DNA from: Lineus longissimus
Lineage: Eukaryota > Nemertea > Pilidiophora > Heteronemertea > Lineidae
DNA: 64,000 nucleotides
Direction: 5' to 3'
Assembly: GCF_910592395.1 (NCBI RefSeq)
Contig: NC_088316.1
Coordinates: forward strand, 1,056,001 to 1,120,000
The notes under the pieces were generated by a model. The model did no database searches. It saw only the letters and a list, made by a program, of their open reading frames with translations, and was not told the origin of the DNA. Positions 45,803-58,930 of the stretch are shown one piece after another; within the stretch, counting starts at the first letter, position 1, and each line of letters begins with the position of its first letter. Position numbers and translations under genes: made by a program.

Positions 45803-45865
45803 GAAACAAACTTGTGATAACATGAATTCGATGCAGACTGAGACAAGAAAACCAATGACATTATC

Positions 45866-46027
45866 TAAACTGTGACAGGTGCCAGAATCAACTCCGTGTG
45901 AAACTGCCAACTTTATATGTAAACTGTGACAAGCAAAACCGTGGCACTATGTAAACTGTCTATATGAACTGTTACAGGTGCCAGAATCAACTCTATGTAA
46001 AACTGCCAACTCTATGCAAACTGTTCC
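45866..46027. repeat. Two-copy tandem repeat, ~97-bp period
   Basis: GACAGGTGCCAGAATCAACT at about 45875 recurs as TACAGGTGCCAGAATCAACT at about 45972. Each is followed by C-GTGTGAAACTGCCAACT or CTATGTAAAACTGCCAACT. AAACTGT precedes and follows each unit. Confidence 0.75.
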
Positions 46028-46230
46028 GAATCGCATCCAGCCTAGAAATTGAGTGACAGATGCAATGTGACCCCCTAGCTCTTGCCCATTAAGCAAAGCA
46101 TTTACAAACATTCATCGACCTCCCACCTGATATGATCTGACTGAAATTGTGCTAATATTTTGAGCAGCACCCTGGGCGTTCTGACCTTCAGGATTGAGTA
46201 TATCTCGTATAGGAGAAGCGATCGACCAGA

Positions 46231-46435
46231 GTTAGCTGTGGTAAAGATCATTAAGGCTACCACAAATCAATCCAATCGATATCGAGAGAATACATGGCTG
46301 AATGCGCTAAATTGTTAGTCCTGGTCAGAAGTAACATCACCCATGGCCACCTTTCTTACACACAGATGACAAGGTTTTTGAAATCAACAGCAATGGTAAA
46401 GATGATTATAAGGCTATTACTGATCAATCCAAAAC
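46231..46435. repeat. Decayed two-copy repeat, ~159-bp offset
   Basis: GTGGTAAAGATCATTAAGGC-TAC-ACAAATCAATCC at 46234 and ATGGTAAAGATGATTATAAG-GCTATTACTGATCAATCC at 46394 are diverged copies. Confidence 0.5.
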
Positions 46436-46612
46436 ATGACTTGGAACTTTCTTCTCAGGCCAGCATTGGACACACTAATTCACCAATGATTTCATCAAGG
46501 AAGTCAATAGATATCTGACAAAACATGTTTTCTGGTTGACAGAAAGTCAACAGGCAAAAAAACCTCGTTCAGCACTCTAATTTACATTAAATCTGTGGTG
46601 ACCCCTGACCTT

Positions 46613-46624
46613 GGGGGGGGGGGG
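46613..46624. repeat. G12 homopolymer
   Basis: Twelve G between GACCTT and TACAGG. TACAGG follows directly. Confidence 0.75.
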
Positions 46625-47239
46625 TACAGGGTTCATATTGACTGTTTATATCGTAAAAGAAATTACATTTGACATTTATCGCCTGTCAATTTCAATCACG
46701 AATGAATAAAAGAGTTTTATTCACTCACACGACACCCACATTCTTTATACATACAATTCTAATAAAACTTGCATGAAAATCCAGTCACAAAAAGGAGCCA
46801 TACAAGACACGTTTGCGTGAAATAACATCAGAAATGGATTTTTTACAAAAAGCACTGAAGCATGTTTGAGCTTAGAAAGCATGTCATGTATGCTGAAGTA
46901 TGTCTGCAAATGCCGCGGAAATCGACATGAGAACGATGTGAATCAGCGATGTGATATTTTTATCGTGACGATATCGTGATTGTGTTCGGAAATCTTTGCG
47001 GTGCATGTTCAAGTAATTGACTGGTCAATTGCTGGTTTGCATGAGGACTTGGCTCCGTAATTGTGAGAATTTACTAGGATACGCCCGAGATAAGGTGCTG
47101 TCTATGGCAGTTAGGGGGCTGCAGCTGCTTTTTGGTCTTCAGCCTTTGCTTTTTAGAAGGGCGGGTGTATCATTATGATTTGAAGCCATCCTCCCATAGT
47201 AAGCCTTGGTATTGCTGAGTGAAGAAACATGCAATATTG

Positions 47240-47312
47240 GCATCGAGGGAATCTCACTGTGTGATTGATGGCTTTTTAAGCCATAGGTCTGGGGTTCAAA
47301 CCCAGACCAGAC
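47240..47312 (+). other. tRNA-like double hairpin, probable tRNA relic
   Basis: ATGGCTT at about 47267 pairs with AAGCCAT 3 nt later. GGTCTGGG then pairs with CCCAGACC around a TTCAA-containing loop (GGTTCAAACCC fits a B-box). Two adjacent stems, the second T-arm-like, suggest a decayed tRNA or SINE head. No acceptor stem or convincing D-arm is seen. Confidence 0.3.
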
Positions 47313-47714
47313 CTTGGTGTTTTCCTGTTACAAACATCACATCCAGGTGCATCAAAAAGCCCCAGGGTTTGTGTCTGATGAACTACTGCAAATTGCAAAA
47401 ATTTGCAGACATTTTATTTGCAGATATCACAGACAATCTCAATTTGCCAAAATAAGACTTGTGATGGTATCATTTTATTTCGTAATCTCCAAAATATGAT
47501 TTTCTCAAGTTTATTTTGGTACACCCTGCAGTCCCACTCTCCAACAAGATGTCCATAACATGGACGTGCTGTTCTCAAAACGGCTGTATTTTGCATCTCA
47601 ATGCCCGGGAGCGATCCATAATCGAATACTCGTCAATTCATCAATATAATCACCGCTCTTTATGGGAAATATCTATATATTGATTGGTGGAAAATGATGG
47701 CTGGCGGCGATGCA

Positions 47715-47835
47715 CAATTCTAGGCCGCTGCGGTTCAGTTATGCTAAGATGTGATATCGTTTGGTGGCGATTGGTTTTGGCCAGGGGCTGACCACCATGT
47801 CTAGTCGCTGTGGTTCTGTTATGCTAAGGGTTGAT
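47715..47835. repeat. Two-copy tandem repeat, ~80-bp period
   Basis: TCTAGGCCGCTGCGGTTCAG-TTATGCTAAG and TCTAGTCGCTGTGGTTCTGT-TATGCTAAG lie about 80 bp apart. GGTTTTGGCCAG-GG and TGGTTTTGTTTAGC follow in parallel. Confidence 0.6.
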
Positions 47836-47839
47836 GTGG

Positions 47840-50055
47840 TATTGGTTTTGTTTAGCATTGGTATCGACCACCTTTTCTCCATATGAGTCAAGTTCAAAAG
47901 CAGATCACATGTACACTACAAATGTTGTTGATGAGTGGGCACCCAACATTCCCAAGTGGAGGGCCTGTATCGGAGGCGGCTCCCAACAGAACCGACACTT
48001 TCCCCAACAAACAACCAACAGCGATTGCCAAACACTACACGTCTTCTCCAGCCTCATTCCCACAGCGCAATTTCCTGATGGTGATGTCGTCAGTTGCTTC
48101 ACTTCCGAGACACGCCATGCCTGATTAGGTCAGATACAACGCGTACATAATCATCTTTTCTAAACGTCTATGCCAGTTCAGGTTTTTATGAGTCGATCGC
48201 CGATGTATCAGGGTAAATGATGATTGGAATATGCAGAGTGTTTGACTCAGATGCTTCATATCATTTGGTGCAATGAGTTATTTAGTTCATTTAGTATAGT
48301 TGTTGAGGCTGACTTTGACTCGAAGTGGTGGGAGTTACTCAGAAAAGATCTGTTTCCACAGGATGATGTTGATGATGACGACAAGGTATACAACAGTGCC
48401 TGTGGCAAGTGCAGCTAAAAAGTTTGCAATCCTCCAAACTGATTCATAGTCTTCTGAGAGAGGTTTCAGATTTCTAATCAAAGTTGCACGCAACCATTTC
48501 AATATTCCAATAGATGCAACCAAGGTTGAACCAAAACAGATCAAAACATAACTCCGTCACAAAATGATAAAACAGAGTTAAGCTCCGATGCTAGTGGCAA
48601 TGCCAGTCAAAAACTACTAATTCGAAAAACGGCATCAACTCTAACGAGAACAGTGCATTGACATGGAGAGGTTTCAGATTACTTAACAAAACCACACCCA
48701 ACTATATCCATGAGTCTCTGAGAGAAAGACCCCATAGATACAAACCAGGGGTAATCCTATACAGATTCGAATTTTTTAAGACTTTGTCGGAAATAACTTC
48801 CAGATTGATTTTCCAATTGACGAAACTAAATTACACGTTCGATACGCACATGAGCTTTGACTTGTTAACACTGATAACGTAATTTCTGAGTTGATTCAGT
48901 TTTCACAGGGAGAGGGATGAGTTTTTCTAAAGTCCTCTGGGGCATTCATTGATTTTGATGTTAGTCACGGAACGCACAATGTCGCTCAAGGTCACCACTT
49001 ACCAAACAATACTTCGACCCAACATTCTCGCAAGCAAAAAACGTTTAGTCAAGGAGCAGCTTCTTTACAACCCCAACATTGCTAATTTCATTTTCCACAA
49101 AAACGTCACTGCAAACACAACTTCAAAACTGCCACAAGTCAAGTCTCACATCTGCTAACTAAATTCTATTTACCCGTCATCAAATTAACATCATATTTCA
49201 TGAGTTTCTCCATAAATACTCCTCGACGTGATCTAATAATCTGACAAACGATAGAATGTCTATTTCGCCTCGTGCTGCCCATATGGAGAAAACCACCAAA
49301 CACCTTATCATCTTATTCCGATCGCCCCTGGTGACAAACAGCCACGAACCATCAGATTGCCACATCAGAATGCAAGAGCATGCCCCCAAAGGTAATTGCA
49401 GATATCTGGCCCGCACAGGAATGGGTCAGTCTGTGTGAAAGTATGCCGGACAAGAATATATTGACTTTGGCCAATGTTCTCCCAAGTGAAGCAAACAAGA
49501 AGAGATATGTCTTCATGAAAATTCTCGACCGAGCCGGATATTTGCGTCTGATGTTAGTGATAGTCGTTATCTAACGGGGCAGTCTGTGGGTAGTTATTGT
49601 AGCGATCATGGAAAGACACTTCGACAACGGCAGTCCACTTTTGTCCTTGATTGAACATACCACGAACTATAGTTGAATATAAATGATATATAAGTCTGTC
49701 ATTACTATACACCGAATGGGTAGCTCGTGGCTGGAGTCGTAGCTATTAGGGAAACTTTTGCTTTGCATCTCATTATTTTGTCTAGTCTTGTTCTCGCACC
49801 AGTGAGTATCTGGTAGACCAAGCCATCCAGATAGCATGACCTGACCCAAGACAATATCTCAGCCTCCTTGGTGAGAGACGGCCATATCCTGGACACCGAT
49901 TGGCCGAAGTAATTAAGAACAAGGGTCGTTAGTCCAACAGCGAATTGTTTCATCATCAGCATTTCATAGGAAATGACATTAGCGCACGAGCTGAGTTAAT
50001 CTAGGCTGATGGAGAGAGATGGAACGATTAATGTACAGTCTGTTCAGTGAGTGAG
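47840..50055. other. Unannotated non-coding stretch
   Basis: No gene is recognised. A minus-strand frame at 48335-48544 has one hydrophobic run (about 20 residues of Val/Ile/Leu) that could pass for a membrane segment, but its length (69 codons) and isolation do not support a gene. Confidence 0.4.
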
Positions 50056-50059
50056 ATAT

Positions 50060-50172
50060 GCACGTCTGTTTCAACACAACAGCTGCTTTCAAAACGACCT
50101 GCTCGAGACGTCATGCCATTTATATTGGAAGGCATTTGCATTTTTAGCAGTTAGGTGTAATTATACAACAAT
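50060..50172 (+). repeat. Dispersed repeat F, copy 2
   Basis: CACGTCTGTTTCAACACAAC, AGCTGCTTTCAAAACG, CTGCTC, ATATTGGAAGGCATTTGCA and AGCAGTTAGGTGTAATTATA parallel the blocks at 31029-31160 in order and orientation. Confidence 0.55.
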
Positions 50173-50179
50173 AAATTCT

Positions 50180-51390
50180 AATTGAAACTGATGAGTTTTT
50201 TTAAATATGATAGAGATACAAGCTAGTTCTTACCAATAGCTGTTATGCCTTTGTCTCAGTCTGATGCACATTAATGAATGGCTTTTCCATCCAAATTAGC
50301 AAATAAACTCAAAGCCATCAATATAGTCAGGCCATTGGTCCAAAAACAACCGGGGGTCGTATTTTGGCACAGGATGACTCAAAAACCTTGTCAACCATCA
50401 TCGAAGTTGGCAGATAAAGGGTTAGGTTAGCCAATAAGACAACAGAGTACGATCGTTTATCAGACGAATACTCGAGGGTGTCTCGCCAAATCACCCGGAC
50501 TAATATCAAATTAATTCTTTGCGGAAAGAGAAACGAATCCATTTGATGATTGAAACTGTCATACATCTAATGATTGGAGACATTGTGAAGGACGACTTTA
50601 TTAATGCTGCCATTGATGCTAATTAGAGATTGGACACATGTTCTTGCGGGAAATTTATAAGGTGGTATAGGGGAAAACTACCATCATCTCATGATGTTGG
50701 TTGACTGATGATAGATTGGTAGAGTGAGGTGTCTGATCATGCTGATGTCATAGTCCAGAAATGTTTTTTTCCAGGTGCAGCACCTAGACAAATCGATTGC
50801 TTCGATTTTAGCAGCCAGAATATTTTGTTACATTTTATCATGATTGCAGGTCATGGCCATTCGAATTGTTTGTTTGCGGGGAAATTTTGAGTTCAAACTG
50901 ATGCTTTTTACAGCACTGACTCCAAGAATAAGAGCCTTTTATTCTGATTACACCTTACCCTTCAGCAAATCCGACCAGACCACACACACTCACAACAAAT
51001 CCACAAGCCAAAAAAATCACATCTTGGCTATTGGGTCGTTGCTCTCTCTGCTTCTCTAACATCATCGTTAGTGACAGCTTGCTCAGAATGAATTTCACAT
51101 TAATACATTCGGTGCATGATTAAAACTCGATGCCAATGTTTGCTTCGTTTGACTTCAAAACAATTACACCGCGGTAATGAGCTCATTCCCAGCTTATTAT
51201 GCATGCAATGATGGTGGCCCGAGTCATCAGTTCTGATGTGTAGAGCTAGAAATGTTTGTCATTCATGCAAGGGGTCCCTTAGTGCCAGTTTTTGAACGGG
51301 AGAGGTTTTCCTTTCACACAGGTTTTGATGGTGACAGGACTTCAGGGAAACCAGATCATCTAGGGACAGCAGCCAACAGCCTTGACAGTG
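50180..51390. other. Unannotated non-coding stretch
   Basis: Nothing supported. Open frames are of about 80 codons or less. Confidence 0.45.
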
Positions 51391-51394
51391 TAAG

Positions 51395-51662
51395 GGGTAT
51401 CTGTGGTCTAGTGGCTTGGATTCTCTTGGAAGAGGTCCCTGGTTTGAACCCAACAGTTGGCCTGAGACTCTAGTACAGGCAAGCCTCTTTGTCCAAACTG
51501 CCTTAGTACCACACCCAGGTGTATGAATGGATACCAGACAGAACTCCCCAACTTTGACACCCATTGTCTGGAAGCTGAGCAATGTCAATACATTGAGGGT
51601 CAAGATGTTTGTAGCCCTGATGGAACAGCTCATCTGAGGTCCACTGAAAGCTTTCAGGAGAG
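51395..51662 (+). mobile_element. tRNA-derived SINE, family S1, most complete
   Basis: A-box region TGTGGTCTAGTGGCTTGGAT at about 51402 and B-box CCCTGGTTTGAACCC at about 51438 form the head. The body carries AGTTGGCCTGAGACTC, CAAGCCTCTTTGTCC and ACACCCAGGTGTATGAATGG. The tail is AACAGCTCATCTGAGGTCCA then CTGAAAGCTTTCAGGA. At about 268 bp it is the longest copy. A 124-codon minus-strand frame and a 73-codon plus-strand frame fall inside it and are repeat sequence, not genes. Confidence 0.7.
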
Positions 51663-51669
51663 ATCAGAG

Positions 51670-52370
51670 TGTAAAGTGAGATGATGATATCTTCAATCTT
51701 CCTTTTCCTTACAAAATTCCTAGATCGGGCGCTGTGAGTCCAACCCATTTGGCCACAGTGCAGCCAATGACAAGGATTACTGGTGCAAAACCGATGAAAC
51801 CTTCAAAAGTGAATCAGATTATCGGTTCCAGACTAGTATCCTTTGATGAAATGGAAAGCTTTGTATGTAATATTGGTTCGGGGTTATGTATTTGCGGTGT
51901 CTTGATCCTTGCCCCATAGGGCTTCAAAAACGTGCTTATTTGAACTCAGCCAGTAGGGGGAATCACGTTGCAACTTCAGGTGCAACAAGTACAGATATAT
52001 AAGTAAATAAATCACAGCCTGTTAGTAATCTGTTAATGGGTCGCACTCACTCTAACATTTCTAATGGAAATATTGCCAAAAGTCTAATGCAGTAATAGTT
52101 CCTAAGGTGACAATAGACAGCATCAAGAATTTTTCTTTGTGGTGAGATTTGTAAAACTTAAGTCTCATGTTCATTTCCGATCGAGAGTAATTCTGTTCAG
52201 TTCCATCTCATTCATATCTGCAACATTTCATGCAATTAGATAATGGTTGCTCGCAATAGATGTGGCAGAAGCTCATTGTGATTTCCCTCACTTGGCTGAT
52301 GAGGAGGGGGATTGGAGATGAGTTAGAAAGTACTGTATACTTCTAACTTTCGTGCCTCGTTAATTTTTTA
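51670..52370. other. Unannotated non-coding stretch
   Basis: No feature is recognised. Confidence 0.45.
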
Positions 52371-52384
52371 TTCCAGTTTTTCCC

Positions 52385-52615
52385 AAAAAATTAAAATATA
52401 TAATATTTCACAATTTTTATTTTGGTGGATTATGAAATATCTTTCCGTTTTTTCAAGATATTTTTTTATTTGCGTGAAACTTTTCACTCCAAAAAATAAT
52501 AATATATAATTTTTCACAAATTTCATTTTGGTGGATTATGAAATTTCATTCCGTTTTTCCAATCAGAAAATATTTTTTCAAAACATTTTTTTTATTTTCA
52601 TGAAACCTTTCACAA
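52385..52615. repeat. AT-rich two-copy tandem repeat
   Basis: CACAATTTTTATTTTGGTGG and ATTATGAAATATCTTTCCGT (first copy) parallel CACAAATTTCATTTTGGTGG and ATTATGAAATTTCATTCCGT (second copy) about 108 bp on. ATATATAAT precedes each and GTGAAAC-TTTCAC or ATGAAACCTTTCAC follows each. Confidence 0.8.
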
Positions 52616-52619
52616 TTTT

Positions 52620-55600
52620 TCTTTTACGAACCAGTTACTCATAAATTCAGAAAACAAATGACTGTGGTTCACAGTAGTCATATCCTACACATATTTCCCA
52701 AACCACATATTAGTTACGCCAGACCCCGAAGTGATAAATCGCGCCATCATTCAAGAGAAACAAACCATTGGGAGACCCACATCTCATCTCGTATTCTGCC
52801 CAGTATCGCACTCGCTCCGTTTATTTTTGAACAGCGACGTTTGGTATGAAACCCACAGATTCTCCGTTCCTAATCACACCAAAATGGAAATTTAACTGCC
52901 ATAAATACTCCTCGTGTCTTAGATTGAACGGCTCCTGTGATTTAGTCGTACTGTATTTTTACCATTATTTCTATCTGCGGAGAATGGAACTGATCGTCTG
53001 ACTCTAAGCACCGCACTACAATGTAAGGTGATTGTAAAATGATTGGTCTTACAATAACAGTGTGTTCTCTCAATTTTGATTCTGAACTATTGGATTTGCT
53101 ACCAACATTTTCTTACGTTTTTTTGCAAGGAGACCAATTTCGATTTTTGTTTTTTTTGAAAAACATAATATTTTTCCAGTTCCCATGCTAAGGGACCTTT
53201 TAAATGACTTAAAGTGGTCTATAAAATGTTTTCTGAGTAAAAATTTTCGGGAAAAAATATTTGATTTTTTTAGGTGTTATTTGTAGAAAAGTTATAGGTC
53301 AACACAATAATGAAGTATACATGTTGAACATGATAAGAGGGCACGCCAAATAGTATCATTCTTTACCACCCTCTGACCTCCAGACACGAGACAACTTCTT
53401 TCGTTAATTGAGAATTACTTGATCAAGCGCTAATATTGAGCCTGTCGTGTTAAGCCAGATACCAATTAAACTCGACAACTTTAATTTGCAGTTAATAACA
53501 ACTAACATTCCCACAATAACACCAATTAGGCTTTTGGGCACGAGAGTTTAAATTGGGCGATTCCTGCAGAGGACACACGCAGTGAAGTGTGGAAGTAACT
53601 GGTTTAGAGTTTTTGGGGGTTAATAGCGCTGATACGAGAGTATAGACACCTCCTGAAAATTCTGTAAATGCCAAGAGGTTGGCCAATCTCCAAAGCTGAC
53701 ATGCGCAAGGAGGATTGAGGTTAGGGTGTATTAAAACTGGGCATGGCGGTAAAGTTATGAGTTGCCGATAGTTATAGCCTTCTTGACTGATGAGAGTCTG
53801 GAGACCTCTCAGATATATAAATAGTATATTTTCAAAAGTTAATTTAACTAATGGATGTTATAGTGAGAAACTTGAACAGTTAGGCTGCTATTAATTTTAA
53901 AGACTCCAGGGTTTTGGCTAAGAATTGATTATACTCATCTACCATGTGCTTGGTGGTTAAAAGTTTATTCGAAACTGAGGAAAAAGTTTGAAAAATTTGA
54001 AAAGACACTTTTGCACCAAGCTGCTGGTGTCAGTAGCCTGATGCCCGCCCCCCCCCCCTTGGGCGGCCTTTTGGTATTCTGGTACCTATGGATTAGCCTG
54101 GTGCCCCAATAGGCAGCTTATAGTTGTATGAAAGCCCCCTCTGCAATGAAAGCAGCTACAACACTTTTAATTTTTTATCAGAATGACGAAGACAAATGTA
54201 AAACAAGTGTCACATTAGTGCAAGAGTCGCACCCAAAGCAACAAAGAACGTAAAAATCGTCAGAATAAGCAGTTTCTCGGATGACAAAGGGGAGCATTAA
54301 AAAAATTGAGGGAAAAGATAATGGACTGTATCAAGATCTGAGAGACACTTGCTCTCGATTTTCTTGTTGATGCTGGCTTGAAAGGGCGACTTTTTGAAAT
54401 TATCACAGAGATGATTCATCACAGGAATGCAAGATATTTTTGTCTGTGTGTCAGGAGAACAAATATGAAACTCTGGTTTCAATGAAGATCAGTACTGAAT
54501 GTTCATTCAGGTTACATTATACATATGGTCAATGCCATTTAACTTGTTTAACTTGGATATAGAAAGTGTTGGTGAGACTGAGTAGTCAGATCATGTCACG
54601 TCATGTTCAAGTTTATTAAAGTTTCAATTACCGAATTTGTAGTAATGAACTACAGGTCTTAGACAAATGAAACTAGAGTATCATCGAAGCATGTTGCCTT
54701 TGTGAGTTAGATTGGATGCATCAGGCAGAGCAGAGAGATGGGAAACTGAAACCAAGGCCCGATTGTTCAAAACCCATTTTGTTAATGGACTTAATCAACT
54801 GAGGGAGATAGCTCCAAGTTAAGTCAACAGCAGCATCAGTGTCAAAATTTGCTCTGAACAAATATGCCGAGGTGCAAACCAGAAAATATTCACGGCCATT
54901 TTGTGGTTTTGTGATAATGCAACCTTTGGGTACTTTTAATATAGCAATTTGACTCTCCAACAGTAATTTCATTTACTTTCTTGTTTTGCGGCCAAACATT
55001 TGCGTGGATATCTGTAAAATAGCTGAGGTTGTCTCACTAAAACTGCGAGGGTGGGGCATAAAATGTAAGCCACAACCGAGGCGGATCATAAAACCTAACT
55101 ACAAAAGACACCCGCCTATCACAAAATGCAAGCAAGACAGAGAATTTAATTTGACTCATGAGTCAGCCAAACCCAATTCTAAAAATTTCCACTGAGTTGT
55201 CCCTTTGAAATTCAACTTTAAAATTCAGCTTTCGCCTCTCTACAACAGGAGATGAAAATGATAAATGATTGATGCATGATCTACCCTGGAGAAAAAACGC
55301 AGCGATTGGAAAAGCAAATAAAATTTGACACTGGATGATTGGGTATAATTGATGAAATGGATTTTAACTGAGGCTGGGAGGTAATGATGGATGACGTCAT
55401 CGTAATTTGTCCCGTGGGGTGTAAATAATCGATTCTATATGGAGGCATTTGATGCTTGGTTAGGTTTACTTCTAGGTCAGTAGGTCAGTAGAATCCTTGA
55501 TCAGGTGTGAACTCGCTACTGGCTCAATAAAACTCCTTGAAATTGACCATGAAATTTCATTTTTTTTAAATATCTTTAAAAACAACCATGCAACCTCAAC

Positions 55601-57110
55601 TCTTTTAAGCAGGTTTGTTAATTTACACTAATTTGGTGCTAAGTCGGTGAAACAACCTTTGAAGTGTTAAACCCACAACTTGGCTCCAAGGCTGTGGTAC
55701 TATTTGCATGCGATATCAGCAGGACATTTATCTAGCGTGCCAGTCAAGCAGTGCATGAATGCATCTGCAAAAGTTCAGTCGATTCCAACTTGAACAAAGT
55801 ATAGTCTGTGCCTTTAACCAGCAACTATCCATATCAAATGCCAAAATGCACTTAGAACCAACAGAACAGAAATGAGCCTATTATGAATGATACTGTCAAC
55901 ATTTAAGTGTTGACAAACCGCCATCATCTGTGTCATCCAAATTTGCTCAATGTTCCTTTTATTGACAAAGGAATACTCCCATGCTGATGTCACCTCCTCT
56001 TACTGAGCAGCGTAAAGCCGCTCTCATGTTTGAAGCTGCAGTCTTTATTTACTCGCGTGTTTATTCTGAGATACTTTGTGGTGCACAACCTTTGTCAGCA
56101 GTCGTATAAATATTTGAACAAATGCATAATTTATAACAGAGTCTTTTGTTCCAAGTGTGTAATGTTCTTTTTTGTGGTTGATGCATCTGCACTGAAATTG
56201 ACATAGCTTCCGTGTCAAGAGTTTGTCGAGTTCAGATTTTTGCTTCAAGAGATCATCAATGCAAAGCATGATGCTAATCAATTCTCTCTTTCATATTTTC
56301 CCTTACCACCCTAATTGCCAGGCTAAGAGTTCAGCTGCAGAGACTAATTGCTGAGTACAATCTGAATGGTCCCCTGAGAGATTACTAGCCGGCTATGATT
56401 CCGGGCCTCGGACAATTATCGGGCAATAAGCACAATGAGAAGGAAGTCATCTAGCGGGCGGATAAGCAATATAATCTTCAGAGCAGGATGGTTGAAAGTT
56501 ACATTTCCTCCATCTTGAAGGATGAAAGTTTCCTTGAATAAGCTGTGTATCACGTGCAGCAATGGATGTCATCTTCATCAACTAGACCACGAATCCTACA
56601 AATTACAAACCAGAACACGCCTCTAATGTTCCAATCACGTGACACATCGAGGGCTCCGTGATGATACATGTGACCTCAGGAACATCATACCTAGAACGTG
56701 ACATGTCTGACATAACCCATGATGTCATGCAACACAAAATTTATCAAGTGATCGAAAGTTTATTGGACCTGAAAACATAACTAAGATTGTAGACACGAGC
56801 GCTTGAACAAAAACGACAGTCCCGTATTCAGAAGTCCCTTACTGTGAATACACCAGGTGTATGCCACACAGTTGTGGATAAATCCAGAGTAATCGATCAA
56901 TCATCGAATTAAACTTAAATTAATATCTATCCAGCATATCTGTCTATTGAATATTTACTTTTATTCATTTACTTCTTATCGATACGAGCAAAATCGAATA
57001 CAGCACAAGCGCACTCATCCATATTTGATGAAATAAACTGTAATACTTTTTGTTTCTTTGTACATTTGGATATAAATTGAAAAGGAATTTGGTAAGTTAT
57101 TGGTTTTGGA
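52620..57110. other. Unannotated non-coding stretch, 4.5 kb
   Basis: No gene or dispersed family is recognised. A C11 run lies at 54048-54058 and a CRE palindrome GATGACGTCATC at about 55392. All open frames are under 90 codons. Confidence 0.45.
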
Positions 57111-57112
57111 AA

Positions 57113-57395
57113 TACAGTGGAACCCCTGTCAGCAGCAAATTCGTCATCCTACAGATGAAAATTTTTTCCAAGTCCAAATATTTTTTTTAATTGTTTTTTT
57201 TCTGCTCAATTTGAAGAAACTTCATTAGTCCCAAAAATTTTTTGAATGAAATTTTTTCAGAATTTTGAACTCTGAAAGATGAAAACATTTTTAAGTCCAA
57301 ATATTTTTTTCACTGGTTTTTTTGTTTTCTGCTCAAAACGAAGAAACATCATCAGTCCCAAAATTTTTTTGACTTTGAAAATTTTTCAGAATTTT
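57113..57395 (+). mobile_element. Two-part dispersed repeat, E2 duplicated
   Basis: It starts TACAGTGGAACCCCTGTCAG (E1, cut short after about 35 bp). Two tandem E2 modules follow, at 57151-57268 and 57270-57395. Each E2 has AAGTCCAAATATTTTTTT, TTTTCTGCTCAA-TTGAAGAAAC or CTGCTCAAAACGAAGAAACA, CAGTCCCAAAA and TTTTTCAGAATTTTGAA. Confidence 0.65.
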
Positions 57396-57399
57396 GAAG

Positions 57400-58540
57400 A
57401 CTCAACGTAGTAACTGTGGAAGTCCTGTTTAAGTCCTGGATAACTTTATGGCCTTATATAGACCTGGTGACAATGCCTCCGGCTAGATCTTCTCATAGAA
57501 ACCAAAAACACATCTGACAACAGTCAGCTCATAGCTAGGTGAATGAACAACAGCATATAATCCTGATAAAAGCATCTTTTTCGCATGATCAAGACAAAGA
57601 AACGCTTGAGGCTGAAAACATATTCCGATGCAGCACAATTTGTGATAGCGTTTCGTATTGTTAAACACTGAAGAATATGGATGCTGATGGTTGATTGGAG
57701 TATGAACTCCCCTTAAGACAGTGTGGAAGCTTATACCAGCAGTGTCATCCACTGCTGCTAATACTGGAGAATTATGCTTGACGATTAAGTTGTTTGCTTT
57801 GTAGAACAGTCCATCTAAATTTAGACATTTTGAACGAGTTTGAATGAACATGTGGATAATTCCACTTGTTTCTTGGCATTCACTGTCTTATATTAGTGAA
57901 ACTAGAGTAAGCCGTAAAGGGTTCCTGTCAATTCTTTGCCTTGTTTGGGAAACTGGTTTGGTATTGTCTAAAGTCTGCATAACAATCGGTTTTATCTGGA
58001 GGATCAGGAAGGCAATATTTTGATTAACCATGACTGTGGGCAACGCTGTATAACCGATTGTTTTTGATTACTTAACATTTACAGGATTTGAGCAGGCTCC
58101 TAGGAGACATTAGACTAAAAGGTTTCACAATGCATCAACATTGGTAGAAATTGGAGACTTTTCCTTTCTATGGAATTGGTCTTGTACACTAAAAGACTCT
58201 GGTCGGCTAGAGAAGGCAGCTGAATACAGATACCCTACCGTTCCCTCCTTAAGCACCACAGGTAAAAGCTCACATAATGCATAATGGTACTATGCCCAAG
58301 GTGACTTAGATGTAGCTTCGTGGCGCACCTGGTACAGGCCATGGATAGGCCTAAAAAAATCGACATAGTACATTTCTAATCTGTTGAAGTTTAAGCTCGG
58401 TGCTCAATTCAATCTCTTTCATAGAAATACTGCCCCCCCCATGCCAATATTTAGCTCAATTTCCATCATAGCTGGCCTTTAAAGTGCATCTGGATATTTC
58501 TCCCACCTGGATATTACGGCAAATATTGTACAAGCAATAC
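57400..58540. other. Unannotated non-coding stretch
   Basis: A 122-codon minus-strand frame at 57483-57851 is not recognised as any protein family and is of chance length. No other feature is seen. Confidence 0.4.
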
Positions 58541-58544
58541 AATG

Positions 58545-58922
58545 CCGAAGGATGGACAGACGGATGAAGAAAGGACGGCGGACGAAGAAAGGACGGACAA
58601 AGGATGGATGGACGGCCGGCCGGATGTGTGGATGGATGGAAAGACGGACGGACCGATGGACGGACTGATGGACAGATGAAAGGACGGACAGATGGATGGA
58701 TGGATGGATGGATGGATAGATGGATGGATGGATGGACAGATGGATGGATGGATGGATGGACAGATGGACGGCAAGACGGATGGAAGGATGGATGGATGGA
58801 TGGATGGATGGATGGATGGATGGATGGATGGATGGATGGATGGATGGATGGATGGATGGATGGATGGATGGATGGATGGATGGACAGATGGATGGATGGA
58901 TGGATGGATGGACGGATGAATG
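58545..58922. repeat. (TGGA)n microsatellite, ~380 bp
   Basis: Interrupted at the 5' side (GGACGGAC, GGCCGGCC, GGAAAGACGG) and nearly pure TGGATGGATGGA between about 58770 and 58882. Open frames on both strands (up to 176 codons, giving Met-Asp-Gly-Trp on plus or His-Pro-Ser-Ile on minus) are the direct product of a stop-free tetranucleotide and are not genes. Confidence 0.97.
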
Positions 58923-58930
58923 AATGATGT

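Noticed and set aside
51259-51633. 124-codon minus-strand frame
   Set aside because: Lies inside SINE S1; translated repeat sequence.
53781-53815. CTGATGAG considered as a hammerhead ribozyme core (also 52299, 63256)
   Set aside because: No GAAA strand or paired stem II/III in the required positions.
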